Source of the DNA: Syntrophaceae bacterium
Lineage (GTDB): Bacteria > Desulfobacterota > Syntrophia > Syntrophales > Smithellaceae
Length of the DNA stretch: 64,000 nucleotides
Direction of reading: 5' to 3'
Assembly: GCA_018436925.1 (NCBI GenBank)
Contig: JAHDKI010000017.1
Coordinates: 24,288-88,287 of the forward strand
Below are positions 1-8,458 of this stretch, piece by piece. The notes under the pieces were generated by a model. The model was not told the origin of the DNA. It saw nothing but the letters and a program-made list of their open reading frames with translations, and searched no databases. Position 1 is the stretch's first letter; every line of letters begins with the position of its first letter. A program made the position numbers and the translations under genes.

Positions 1-37
1 CGCCAGGGCGACCCGCACCCGCCGCAAAGTCCAAAAC

Positions 38-121
38 TGAGGCTCCAGGCGTGTTTTGAAGCCGAAAACTCGCCTTCGGCTCAGACAGTTCGTCTGCGCG
101 ACTTCTTCGCCAAGAGCCTCA
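38..121. repeat. Nested inverted-repeat element at the left edge
   Basis: Positions 38-51 and 108-121 form an outer inverted repeat of 14 bases with two mismatches. Inside lie two perfect hairpins: a 7-bp stem (60-66 with 75-81, loop of 8) and a 5-bp stem (82-86 with 92-96, loop of 5). The whole can fold as a three-way junction. No reading frame is evident here. It could be a dispersed repeat, the end of a mobile element, or a structured RNA; the sequence alone does not decide. Confidence 0.4.
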
Positions 122-163
122 ACATTTCGGTCACGACGCAACGTGCGTGGGTCGTCATGTCGT

Positions 164-447
164 CTTGACAGTCCCGGCCAACTTTATGGCGGGCTGACCG
201 TTTCAAATATTCGGGAAAGATGGTTTCTCTGATGCGTAATGAACTGCTATACGAACTCTTTCAGCGCAGCCATCTGATCGAAAAATGGGGCCGCGGCGTC
301 AAGCTGATTCTGTCGAAGGAAACAGCGACCGAATTCGAGGAAGTAGGCTCAACCCTTTTTTGTGGCGTGGTTCCGGAGAAAAGGATTGCAAAAAGGCGTT
401 TAGGACAAATCCGATGTCACGCCGGAAAAAAGTTCGGGGAAAACTGA
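164..447 (+). pseudogene. Decayed C-terminal fragment of AlbA/RecG-like ATP-binding protein
   Basis: The stretch resembles the C-terminal part of the COG2865-type ATP-binding proteins (AlbA_2 plus GHKL-like domain, sometimes called RecG-like or transcriptional regulators). Positions 167-213 read DSPGQLYGGLTVSNIRE in frame 2. From about 214 the match continues in frame 1 as MVSLMRNELLYELF and then IEKWGRGVKLI, so one base has been lost around 211-219. Near 370-480 a third frame gives another plausible continuation (TPEKSSGKTENQIL). The N-terminal portion is absent. Two frameshifts and no start make this a relic. It is probably a remnant of an earlier accessory gene in the island. The family assignment rests on recalled motifs only. 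Confidence 0.5.
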
Positions 448-601
448 AAATCAGATACTCTCTCCTGTCGAAAAAACCTTAGATGACGATATCCGAGCCT
501 GCAGAAACTCTTAAAATCAAGAGGCGTAGGAGAATAACGGGGGTCAATGAGTCGATAGAATGTGTTATAAAATCAGTGGCATCCATTACATAATCCTGAG
601 G

Positions 602-630
602 TTGACAAAATTCCGATATTCGATTATTAT
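602..630 (+). promoter_or_regulatory. Sigma-70 promoter of the toxin-antitoxin pair
   Basis: A perfect -35 box TTGACA (602-607) is followed after exactly 17 bases by TATTAT (625-630), one base off the TATAAT consensus. It lies about 48 bases ahead of the toxin start at 678, so it should drive the toxin and the overlapping antitoxin together. Confidence 0.75.
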
Positions 631-634
631 CTTC

Positions 635-647
635 ACCCTAGGGGTAA
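635..647. promoter_or_regulatory. Candidate antitoxin operator
   Basis: Just downstream of the -10 box lies ACCCTAGGGGT, a near-palindrome around CCCTAGGG. HigA-type antitoxins repress their own promoter from sites in this position. The assignment is by position and symmetry only. Confidence 0.35.
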
Positions 648-677
648 AGATGCTTTTGAGGGGTTAATGCGCATTCA

Positions 678-980
678 ATGGAAGTTCAATTCCGGACGAA
701 AAAATTGCAGAAGCATTATGAAAACCACAAAGAGGCGGAAAAGGCTTATGGGATGCCGGTGGCGCGACGTTATATCGGTCGCATCAATATTATTAAACAG
801 ACCCGCGACCTGAGCGAACTGCTGCAGCTCCCGGGGCTCCGCTGTCATGAGCTTAAGGGGGACCGAAAAGGGCAGTATGCGATTAACCTAACCGGCTTTT
901 ACCGGCTCATTTTCACAGTAACAGGTAAAAGGCTTGAAATTGTTTGCATTGAGGAGGTGAGCAAACACTATGAGGACTAA
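678..980 (+). CDS. HigB/RelE-type toxin (ribosome-dependent mRNA interferase)
   Basis: A 100-residue basic protein of the RelE/ParE superfamily, HigB branch. Recognisable parts are the helical N-terminus (FRTKKLQKHYE), the LRCHELKGDRKGQYAINL segment that forms the central beta strands in this family, and the closing strand RLEIVCIEEVSKHYED. Length is typical for HigB. Family members cleave mRNA at the ribosomal A site when freed from antitoxin. It is preceded by a strong sigma-70 promoter and a palindromic candidate operator. Its stop overlaps the next gene by 11 bases, so toxin-first order (as in higBA) and translational coupling are visible. The exact catalytic residues are not certain from sequence alone. 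A ParE-like gyrase poison is the alternative, but the HxLKG...Y pattern and HigA partner favour HigB. Confidence 0.8.
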   Translation: MEVQFRTKKLQKHYENHKEAEKAYGMPVARRYIGRINIIKQTRDLSELLQLPGLRCHELKGDRKGQYAINLTGFYRLIFTVTGKRLEIVCIEEVSKHYED

Positions 981-2061
981 TAAAGAAATCCATTCCACGC
1001 TGGCCATCCCTCCGGGTGAATACCTGGAGGAAGTAATAGGCGAGCTGGGGATGACCAAAGACGAACTGGCGCAGCGCATGGGGCGACCGGCAACCAAGCT
1101 GAGCCCGATTTTCAAGGGCGAAAAAGCGATTACCCCGGATACCGCTTTGCAGCTCGAAAAGGTGGTCGGCGTGCCGGCGCATATCTGGATGGGACTTGAA
1201 GCGGAATATCGTTTGACGCTGGCGCGGCAGGAACACATTCAGGAAGAAGACAATTTAGAAAAGGAAACCGATCTTGTTGCAAAATATCCCTATCATGAAC
1301 TGGTGAAGACGGGAGAAATAACGAAGCACACAAAGCCCGTCGATAAAGTACGCGCCCTACAGGCTTATTTTGGCGTGACATCGCTTTTCAAGATTCCTGA
1401 ATTGCAGCGTTACCAGCCTGCTTTTCGCATGGCAAAAACAACCCGGGGTGAACGCACACCCGAAGCCGTGGCCGCGTGGCTGAGAATGGGGGAAAGAAGG
1501 GCGCAAAAAATAAGTTGTGCGCCCTACAACAAGGAACGTCTTTGCGCTTCAGTGCAGAAGCTTCGTGCTTTTACGCTACAAGAACCAGAAGTATTTCAGG
1601 GAAAACTGATATCTGAATTGGCCGGTTGCGGTGTTGCCCTGGTCATCTGTCCTCATTTTTCAAAAACCAAAACGCACGGCGCAACTTTTTGGCAAGGAAG
1701 GGAAAAGGCCGTTTTGATGTTGACCATCCGCGGCAAATGGGCAGATATTTTCTGGTTCAGCCTGTTTCACGAGATTGGTCATATTCTTCTGCACAGCAGG
1801 CAGGGCGTGATTCTGGAAAATAGCGGGCGGGACCAAATTGAGAAGGAAGCCGACGATTTCGCGTCGGATACCCTGATTCCAGATGATGCATGCAAGCGGT
1901 TTGTGAACAAAGGATCTTTCTATAAAAAAGATATCGTCGACTTTGCCGGCATCATCGGCATTTCTACCGGCATTGTTGTGGGACGATTACAGCACGAAAA
2001 GATAATCAAGCCGGAGTGGGCCAATGACTTGCGGGTGAGATATGAATGGAAGCAGGCCTAG
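970..2061 (+). CDS. HigA-type antitoxin fused to ImmA/IrrE-like metallopeptidase
   Basis: A 363-residue two-domain protein. Residues about 15-75 are an XRE-family helix-turn-helix of the HigA class (PPGEYLEEVIGELGMTKDEL, then GRPATKLSPIFKGEKAIT), preceded by the usual HigA proline-glycine entry motif. Residues about 210-340 are an ImmA/IrrE (DUF955) peptidase with HEIGH at 267-271 as zinc ligands plus base, and EKEADDFA at 291-298 providing the third ligand. The start at 970 has AGGAGGTG at 953-958 as ribosome-binding site and lies inside the toxin gene. The HTH part should bind HigB and the operator. The peptidase may cleave itself or a partner repressor, as ImmA does. Antitoxins normally end near residue 100, so the extra 250 residues are the notable point. 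It is the last gene of the two-gene unit. Confidence 0.82.
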   Translation: MRTNKEIHSTLAIPPGEYLEEVIGELGMTKDELAQRMGRPATKLSPIFKGEKAITPDTALQLEKVVGVPAHIWMGLEAEYRLTLARQEHIQEEDNLEKETDLVAKYPYHELVKTGEITKHTKPVDKVRALQAYFGVTSLFKIPELQRYQPAFRMAKTTRGERTPEAVAAWLRMGERRAQKISCAPYNKERLCASVQKLRAFTLQEPEVFQGKLISELAGCGVALVICPHFSKTKTHGATFWQGREKAVLMLTIRGKWADIFWFSLFHEIGHILLHSRQGVILENSGRDQIEKEADDFASDTLIPDDACKRFVNKGSFYKKDIVDFAGIIGISTGIVVGRLQHEKIIKPEWANDLRVRYEWKQA

Positions 2062-2140
2062 GGTCCAGAATGCGAATTTTAGATCAGTGAACAGTGGAAG
2101 ATTGTGAATAATGGCGGGAGTAAACGATTGAACCTTTTAC

Positions 2141-2353
2141 TTGCTCTGCCTATATAGAAAAAAGCTGTACGGAAAATTAATCATTGAAAATAATGTGATT
2201 CAATCATCAAAATTGAACCAGCAAAAAGGTGTGGACATGATTGCTTGGGGCGAGGATGGCAGGATTACGGAATTCAATGTCATGATCCATCCGCGCAAAG
2301 CCATTAATATAATTCATGAAATGATGGCCGCGATGTTGCGAACTATTAAATGA
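2141..2353 (+). pseudogene. C-terminal remnant of SnoaL/NTF2-like protein
   Basis: The 3' half encodes GVDMIAWGEDGRITEFNVMIHP followed by KAINIIHEMMAAM, the closing strands and helix of SnoaL-like (nuclear transport factor 2 fold) polyketide-cyclase-type proteins. Complete members run to 110-150 residues. Here the upstream part has no matching sequence, and the first 25 codons look random. It has no clear ribosome-binding site. It is best read as a truncated relic lying between the toxin-antitoxin unit and the large NTPase gene. Confidence 0.55.
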
Positions 2354-2394
2354 ATATTGCGGATGCCTGAGCAGACTAAGTGGAAATATAAAAA

Positions 2395-5300
2395 ATGGGA
2401 TTTGAACCCGCTGGATACGCAGATAAGCTAGGGAATCGATATGAAAGCCGATGGGTAGCAAGTCAGCTCCTGCGTCTATTAAATGAAGAAATCCAATCTG
2501 TAACAATAGAGGCCGTCGGCGATGATGAAAAAGGTGTGGATTTATGGATAGTGCAAAAAAACGGCCACCGTCAAGCGCAGCAATGCAAAGCTCGTAATCG
2601 GAGCGAAGAATCATGGTCCATAAATAATCTTAAGTCTCGAAATATTTTCAATTATGCCAAATTTCAACTTGATAATAACACAAATAATACATTTGCTTTT
2701 GTTTCGGCAATCGCGGCACAAACTTTTCATGATCTGTGCGAAAGCGCCAGAAATTCAAATCTAAATCCTGAAGATTTTGTTCAATGCCAAGTTGAGGCTG
2801 TCGGTCAAAAACGCAGAGAAGGATATCGACAGTTCTGTCACGCCATGCAGATCAATCCTGAAGATCCACAAGCTCGTGCACTGGCATTTAATTACCTCAG
2901 GCGAATGGACACTATTCTTTATCCTGATGATCATAATAATTGGCAAAATTTGTTAGCAGATGCTCAATATCTATTGACCGGTGCACCAGAAACCATAGTT
3001 TCAACTTTGATAGCCTATGCAGAAAATAATTACGCCTTTAGAAAACCTATCTATGCAAATGAGCTCAGAGAACATTTAGCAACTCTGAACATTCGACCAA
3101 AATTACTTGCTCATGATGTGCGCATTGCTCCTGTTATCGAGGAATTGCAGAAACAATTCGAAGAATCCATTCGTCCTCGGCTGATATGTGGCGACATTAT
3201 TCCAAGGGAAGAAACTACAAAACTGATTGAATTAATCCGAGAAAGTTCAGATGCTATTTTACATGGTGTGGCTGGTAATGGAAAAAGCGTCGTGCTTTAT
3301 GAATTAACCCAGCACCTTCGCACAGAAAAAATACCATTTCTCGCCATCAGATTGGACCGCCGCGAACCTAAGAATACAGCTGCACAATTCGGCGGCGATA
3401 TGGGATTGCCTGATTCGCCAGTTTATTCATTAATCGCACTTGCCGGTGAGCGCCCTTGTGTTTTATTGCTGGATCAACTCGATGCCATACGATGGACATC
3501 TTCCCACTCCGCAAATGCCCTTGATGTCTGCAAAGAACTATTACGGCAGGTAAAGCATTTACGCTCCGGCGTAAGAAAAATAACAGCCGTGCTGTCATGT
3601 CGTACTTTTGATCTCGGAAACGATCCGGAAATCCGCAATTGGTTTGCCACCGACAAAACATTGAAAAAAGTAGAGGTAACCGCTCTTAGTTCAAAAGCCT
3701 TAGGTGAGATATTGGGTCCATCCGTGAATCAGATGACAAATCGTCAAAAACAAATTCTGGCATGTCCCCAAAATTTGGCGATGTGGATGACATTGAAGAA
3801 AGACAATTCGATCCCAGCATTTCGTACCGTCACCGAACTAATGCGCACCTTTTGGCAAAATCGTCGTGAAGTGCTAGGCAATGCTGGTATTGCTATGACA
3901 GAGTTGGACATATGCATCAATATGATTCTCGACGATATGGAACGAAGCGGTAGAATATTGGTGTCTACTCGTATTTCATCTCGCTCGCCAATAGTTTTTT
4001 CGGCATTGCAGTCTTATGGCATAATACAGGAAAACAACGACAAAGTGACTTTTTGCCACCAAAGTTATTTGGATTACTTGATTGCTGATCGCTTGCTACA
4101 ACAGATCTATAATGGAGGGGGCAACATCATTAAATGGCTTGGTCCCAAAGAACGCCAATCGTTGTTTCGTCGCGAACAATTACGACAAACTCTTACTATG
4201 ATGAGCGAGGAATCGCCACATGATTTCGTCACAATAGTCAAGAGCTTATTGGAATCAGACAAAATCCGATTTCACATGAAGCACGTCGCCCTTGAGCTCA
4301 TTGGGCAATTGGAAGATTTAGATGAAGAACTCGGTACGTATTGTCTGGAATTACTTGCACGCGATTATTGGAAAAAGCATATTATTGAAACCGTATGCAT
4401 CGGACATGATGTGTTTGTCATGCTTCTGATCGAAAAAGAAATCATTCTAGAATGGCTTAATTCAGATAAGGAAGATGATATTAACTTAGCGCTATTACTT
4501 CTCCGTTCCGTCAACGACAAAATCCCGGATAAGATCACGGAAGTCATTGAACCATTTATGGCTAATGGTGAACCGTGGCTTACACGAATACTGACTACAC
4601 TTTGTTGGAATGTTGCAGGTGATTCTGAAAGAATGTTTGTTCTTCGCTTGAAACTTTTTAATAAAGGCGTTTATGCCAATTACGTAAACTGGCAAGACTT
4701 ATGTAAGAAATATCCTCTTCGCGCTCTGACGTTAATCGAATCACTCGTCTCAACCTGGTCTGGCGAATTTCCAGAGTCTTCATCCAGGCCCAAGACGTCG
4801 TCTGCACCGATTGACCGAATGGATAAATTTTATGATGACGATATGAAAATTCTTAAGAGTATTGCGGAAAGTATTCCATCGGAAACTTGGGATCTTCTCG
4901 TCCCACATATAGTTAGGTTGACGACGTTTCAGCCCACTCCACAGTATGATAGCCGCTTGGATAAGTGGCAGAATGATAAGTGGGCGCGAGTTGATAGATA
5001 TACTGACATCAGAAAAGGCATTGTCGAGCTTGTGATCACCGCAGGACAAAAACTTGCTTCTGAGAATCCGGAAGAATTACTCAGACGAACGTCCGTTTTG
5101 GAAAATAGTATTTCTATCATTATTCAGGAAATCATCATTAATGTTTATTCTAAACTTACTATACGTTACGCTGATATTGGTATTCATTGGCTGTTAACTG
5201 ATCAATCGAGGCTCCGACTTGGTTCAGGTTATGATGAGCCAGTTTGGATGCCAGCAGTCCGTCTCGTAAAATCATTATCGCCGCATTGTTCAGAGACAAC

Positions 5301-7050
5301 ATTTCGGCAATTGGAAACGGCGATTATTCACTTTCATGCGGAAGATGAAAAACGTTTGGCAAAACATTATCTTAGTGCATGGCGTGACGGTTATTTTGAC
5401 GATTACTGGGGCCGTGCCCAATATTTTCTTCTTCCTGCCCTCGATTCCAAGAGAGTTCTACCAACAACTGTCAACTTAATGGCTGTCTTGAATCGCAAAT
5501 ACGAGAAGTACAAGAAGGATCGATTTCTCAAAACTGGGCGCATATCTGGCGGAACGATTATCTCCAAACTCGACAAGTCACTTGATAGGATAAGCGACCA
5601 TTCCTGGCAAGCCATCATGAAGAATGAGAAGATACCTCTAGATCATAATCGATTGCAACAAATTGACGAAAAGCATGCTGCAACTTCAACAATCTGGCAA
5701 TTTTCACAAAGTTTAGGAAGAATTGCTAAACGTTTTCCAGAGCGATTTGGTCAACTTGCTCTTAGTCTTTCCCTAAATACCCATCCGTACTATGTAACAG
5801 CCATTTTCGACGCTTTTGCGCAAAAAGAACATAGCGCCGATTTACCCACAGAAGAAAAAGCCACTTGGCGTCCTGCAACCGTCAATACAGTCGAAAAGGT
5901 ATTGGGAAGGTTCAAGGCAGGCGATGATAGAGATTCGGCAATGTCCTTTTGCAGACTCGTTCATGCACGCTCAGCAGAGAACTGGTCCGATGCAACGATA
6001 GAAAGGCTTATTCATTATGCAAAATCTCATTCTGATCTGGAGCCAGACAAGTTGAACATGCATTGCGACAAAACAGCAAATGAAGCTACTGTGCGTATTC
6101 TTTACGAAAATACCATCAATTGTGTCCGCGGCGTTGCTGCAGAAGCTATTGGCGCATTGCTATGGGATCATATTGACTGGTTGGACAAACTCAAGCCTGG
6201 AATAGAAGCGCTTGTAAGAGATATTCATCCTGTAGTACGCATGGCTGCTATTGATGCGCTTCTGCCTGTTTTGAACATTGATGAAGATATTGCTGTTAAC
6301 TGGTTTTGTTTAGCTTGTCGGGATGATTTGCGTGTCGCAGCATCACCAAGGGCAGTATATTTTTTTAACCACGTTTTCAGCAGTCATGCAGAACAACTCA
6401 CACCTTTGATCAAAGCAATGGTTAATTTCCCACTTGACGAAGTATCTCAGGAAGGCGCCGAGGAAGTGACCGCACGTTGGCTTTTTCACGATTATTTTGG
6501 AGAAGAACTCAAGTCCTGTATAAGTGGCAGCGTATCTCAGCGCAGAGGCGTCGCCCAAGTTGCAGCACATTTTCTCCATGACGAAAATTACACCGAACGT
6601 TGCCAAGAATTACTTCTTCCACTAATGAATGATCCGGAAAAGGAAGTAAGAAAAGAATTAACAGGTATATTTAGAAATCAGGATATCTTTAAGGCACACT
6701 TACCCCAATCTTTCATAAGTACCTTTATCAAGTCCAATGCCTATGTAGATGCCCCATCAGGAATTATTGATGGTATAAAAGAACATCCAGGTTCTTTATT
6801 GCCTCTGTCGTCTGTGATATTTGATGTTTGCAAAATTTTTTCTACAACGTTACTGGAAGAATCAAGAAATCTAAGTTTACAAATCCCACATACCGCTTCT
6901 GAAATCTATTCTTTACTTTTAAGACTTTATGAGCAGGCAGAAGGATTGAACAATGCTGTGATAAGAGATCAATGCTTGGATGTTTGGGATATGTTGTTTG
7001 AAAATAGAGTTGGCATGGTTCAAGAATTGACTAAAGCGATTGAAAAATAG
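2395..7050 (+). CDS. Mrr-like nuclease - STAND NTPase - HEAT-repeat protein, candidate defence gene
   Basis: A 1551-residue protein with three readable regions. Residues 1-70 carry a restriction-endonuclease-like signature: E17 in the YESRW helix, D49 in GVDLW, and Q63-C-K65 (the QxK form typical of Mrr and Cap4-type nucleases). Residues about 265-570 form a STAND/NACHT-type ATPase: Walker A GVAGNGKS at 291-298, Walker B CVLLLDQLD at 355-363 (D360), a sensor-like SCRTF at 401-405, and the FCHQSYLDYLIADRL segment at 553-567 seen at the end of such modules. Residues about 600-1551 are all-helical and look like degenerate HEAT repeats (for example near 1240-1310, VRGVAAEAIGALL and VRMAAIDALLPVL). 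This order matches the logic of Avs/NLR-like anti-phage proteins: C-terminal repeats sense a phage protein, the NTPase oligomerises, the nuclease cuts DNA. That role is inferred. The gene is AT-rich relative to the chromosome and single, with no partner effector. The start has only a weak ribosome-binding site (GTGGA). Confidence 0.7.
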   Translation: MGFEPAGYADKLGNRYESRWVASQLLRLLNEEIQSVTIEAVGDDEKGVDLWIVQKNGHRQAQQCKARNRSEESWSINNLKSRNIFNYAKFQLDNNTNNTFAFVSAIAAQTFHDLCESARNSNLNPEDFVQCQVEAVGQKRREGYRQFCHAMQINPEDPQARALAFNYLRRMDTILYPDDHNNWQNLLADAQYLLTGAPETIVSTLIAYAENNYAFRKPIYANELREHLATLNIRPKLLAHDVRIAPVIEELQKQFEESIRPRLICGDIIPREETTKLIELIRESSDAILHGVAGNGKSVVLYELTQHLRTEKIPFLAIRLDRREPKNTAAQFGGDMGLPDSPVYSLIALAGERPCVLLLDQLDAIRWTSSHSANALDVCKELLRQVKHLRSGVRKITAVLSCRTFDLGNDPEIRNWFATDKTLKKVEVTALSSKALGEILGPSVNQMTNRQKQILACPQNLAMWMTLKKDNSIPAFRTVTELMRTFWQNRREVLGNAGIAMTELDICINMILDDMERSGRILVSTRISSRSPIVFSALQSYGIIQENNDKVTFCHQSYLDYLIADRLLQQIYNGGGNIIKWLGPKERQSLFRREQLRQTLTMMSEESPHDFVTIVKSLLESDKIRFHMKHVALELIGQLEDLDEELGTYCLELLARDYWKKHIIETVCIGHDVFVMLLIEKEIILEWLNSDKEDDINLALLLLRSVNDKIPDKITEVIEPFMANGEPWLTRILTTLCWNVAGDSERMFVLRLKLFNKGVYANYVNWQDLCKKYPLRALTLIESLVSTWSGEFPESSSRPKTSSAPIDRMDKFYDDDMKILKSIAESIPSETWDLLVPHIVRLTTFQPTPQYDSRLDKWQNDKWARVDRYTDIRKGIVELVITAGQKLASENPEELLRRTSVLENSISIIIQEIIINVYSKLTIRYADIGIHWLLTDQSRLRLGSGYDEPVWMPAVRLVKSLSPHCSETTFRQLETAIIHFHAEDEKRLAKHYLSAWRDGYFDDYWGRAQYFLLPALDSKRVLPTTVNLMAVLNRKYEKYKKDRFLKTGRISGGTIISKLDKSLDRISDHSWQAIMKNEKIPLDHNRLQQIDEKHAATSTIWQFSQSLGRIAKRFPERFGQLALSLSLNTHPYYVTAIFDAFAQKEHSADLPTEEKATWRPATVNTVEKVLGRFKAGDDRDSAMSFCRLVHARSAENWSDATIERLIHYAKSHSDLEPDKLNMHCDKTANEATVRILYENTINCVRGVAAEAIGALLWDHIDWLDKLKPGIEALVRDIHPVVRMAAIDALLPVLNIDEDIAVNWFCLACRDDLRVAASPRAVYFFNHVFSSHAEQLTPLIKAMVNFPLDEVSQEGAEEVTARWLFHDYFGEELKSCISGSVSQRRGVAQVAAHFLHDENYTERCQELLLPLMNDPEKEVRKELTGIFRNQDIFKAHLPQSFISTFIKSNAYVDAPSGIIDGIKEHPGSLLPLSSVIFDVCKIFSTTLLEESRNLSLQIPHTASEIYSLLLRLYEQAEGLNNAVIRDQCLDVWDMLFENRVGMVQELTKAIEK

Positions 7051-7061
7051 GTTGCCCAGAA

Positions 7062-7084
7062 TAATTATGAGACCACCATAATTA
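7062..7084. other. AT-rich hairpin after the NTPase gene
   Basis: TAATTATG (7062-7069) and CATAATTA (7077-7084) form a perfect 8-bp stem with a 7-base loop, 12 bases after the stop codon. There is no T-tract, so termination is only possible, not evident. The 7085-7252 stretch shows no gene. Confidence 0.35.
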
Positions 7085-7252
7085 AACAGAGGGATGTCCT
7101 ATATTGTTCCCGCCAATAGAAAATGTTGATTTTTTGAAAGAGCAACAAAATTGATCTCAATTTTCCAGTCTTTTGCAGAAGCATATCTGTATGCCAGTTA
7201 CAAGACAGGCGCGCTGATTTTCCTTTTGTGCCGGGAAGATGCACATAAGAAA

Positions 7253-7283
7253 GTCCGTCCTTGATCCGAGGTCAAAGACGGAC
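7253..7283 (-). terminator. Hairpin downstream of the isomerase gene
   Basis: GTCCGTCCTTGA (7253-7264) pairs with TCAAAGACGGAC (7272-7283) over 12 bp with one mismatch. Read on the minus strand it follows the stop of the crotonase gene by about 32 bases and is trailed by a short mixed T run. A weak intrinsic terminator is likely, and it also marks the right edge of the AT-rich island. Confidence 0.5.
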
Positions 7284-7315
7284 GGATGTGCCGATTTCTA
7301 TTCGCTAGTCCTGCT

Positions 7316-8023
7316 TTAGCCTCCGAGGCTGTCCAGGTTGGGGTGAACCACTGTTTCCAGCAGGTGGGCAATTCCGCTGTTCATGGTGTTCTTCATGGTT
7401 TTCACAATGGCGCGGCTCTTGTTGAGAGTCTTTGCCCAGGCGATTGCCTCTTGCACCGTCGCTTCCGGTGTGGAACAGGCCTTGTAAACGGCGCCGCATG
7501 CTTCCAGTTCGGTTGCGGTGAACCGGTGCCCCGTCAGTTCGGCCTTGAAGACGAGGTGCTTGGGAAAAGTGCGCTGGATGATGGCATCCATGTAAGGAAG
7601 GAAGGGGATGTGCAGGTCAACCTCGGGGAAGCAGATGAAGCCCCGGTCGGATCGCATGTATCGAAAGTCAAACGAGCAGGCCAGGATGGCCCCGCCGGCG
7701 AAGGCATGCCCCGTGACGGCCGCTACGGTGATCATGGGATAGAAGGTGATTCTGCGATAGAGTTCGTCCTGAATCTTGAAAAATTCCTGAACCTCCGGGT
7801 CCTTTCGTCCAATGGCGGGCAGAAGCCAGTCCAGGTCCATGCCGTTGCACCAGATTTTCGGGTCCGATGCGTCCACGACCAGGGCGGTGACGTTGGTGGT
7901 GGTTTCAATGTCGTCGAGGGCCTTGAGCATATCGTTGCAGAAAGAAATGTTCAGGCGGTTTTCTCCGCTTTGCATGGTGAGGATTGCCGTGTTGTCGTCG
8001 ACGGTCCATTTGACGCGGTCCAT
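7316..8023 (-). CDS. Enoyl-CoA delta-isomerase-like crotonase
   Basis: A 235-residue crotonase-fold protein. The ENRLN entry motif, the first oxyanion-hole loop CNGMDLDW (about 59-66) and the second loop GHAFAGGAIL (about 105-114) are clear. The first catalytic glutamate of enoyl-CoA hydratases is absent (the loop reads GGAILAC), but the second site is present as E134 in FPEVDL. A single acid at this place is the pattern of delta3,delta2-enoyl-CoA isomerases, and the overall motif set resembles the eukaryotic peroxisomal ECI type. It would shift double bonds to let unsaturated acyl-CoAs enter beta-oxidation. ATG at 8023 is chosen because GGAGG lies 8 bases upstream; a GTG nine bases earlier overlaps that site. 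It is transcribed alone on the minus strand. Confidence 0.75.
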   Translation of the reverse strand: MDRVKWTVDDNTAILTMQSGENRLNISFCNDMLKALDDIETTTNVTALVVDASDPKIWCNGMDLDWLLPAIGRKDPEVQEFFKIQDELYRRITFYPMITVAAVTGHAFAGGAILACSFDFRYMRSDRGFICFPEVDLHIPFLPYMDAIIQRTFPKHLVFKAELTGHRFTATELEACGAVYKACSTPEATVQEAIAWAKTLNKSRAIVKTMKNTMNSGIAHLLETVVHPNLDSLGG

Positions 8024-8458
8024 GGTTCGCACCTCCGGGTTGGTATTGGGCGGCGGTTAGTCGCCTCGCCACAGGCCATACAACGAAAGCCCCGGTCTGT
8101 CAAAGTACAAAAGGGTATTGATAGGGGACGCCAGTCACAGATCAAAAGACAGGTGTTGTCTAAGCGTTCGCCATATCGAGCAATGGAGTTTGAAAAATCA
8201 GCCCACCTCCTCCCCGTGCGGGATGAGGCGAAAATTCATTTTATCGATCATAGAACTGCCACGCTTACGGTGGAGCCTGCCCCTTCAGGGGAACAGGATA
8301 CAACTACTGTTTCAGGGGTTTACATGACCTGTTCCATGGATGGCCTTGAGCCGATGCCTGCCTTTTTTACCATTCGCAAAAAGAGTTGAAAAATATCCTC
8401 AATCGCCATAGAAGGGAAGTCAGTCTTCCGCCCGGAGTGCGGGCGTTTAAGGATGGTC
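8024..8458. other. Intergenic region between divergent isomerase and aminotransferase genes
   Basis: No gene is seen here. It contains the minus-strand promoter listed separately. Near 8429-8445 a small hairpin, CGCCCG with CGGGCG around GAGTG, ends a few bases before the aminotransferase ribosome-binding site and might affect its translation. Long open frames crossing the region are antisense shadows of the isomerase gene. Confidence 0.5.
8075..8103 (-). promoter_or_regulatory. Sigma-70-like promoter of the isomerase gene
   Basis: On the minus strand, TTGACA (8098-8103) is followed after 17 bases by TATGGC (8075-8080). The -35 is perfect and the -10 keeps only the TAT half. It lies about 50 bases ahead of the ATG at 8023. 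Confidence 0.5.

Noticed and set aside
7286..8389. 367-codon plus-strand open frame over the isomerase gene
   Set aside because: Antisense shadow; the crotonase motifs on the minus strand and its ribosome-binding site decide the real gene.
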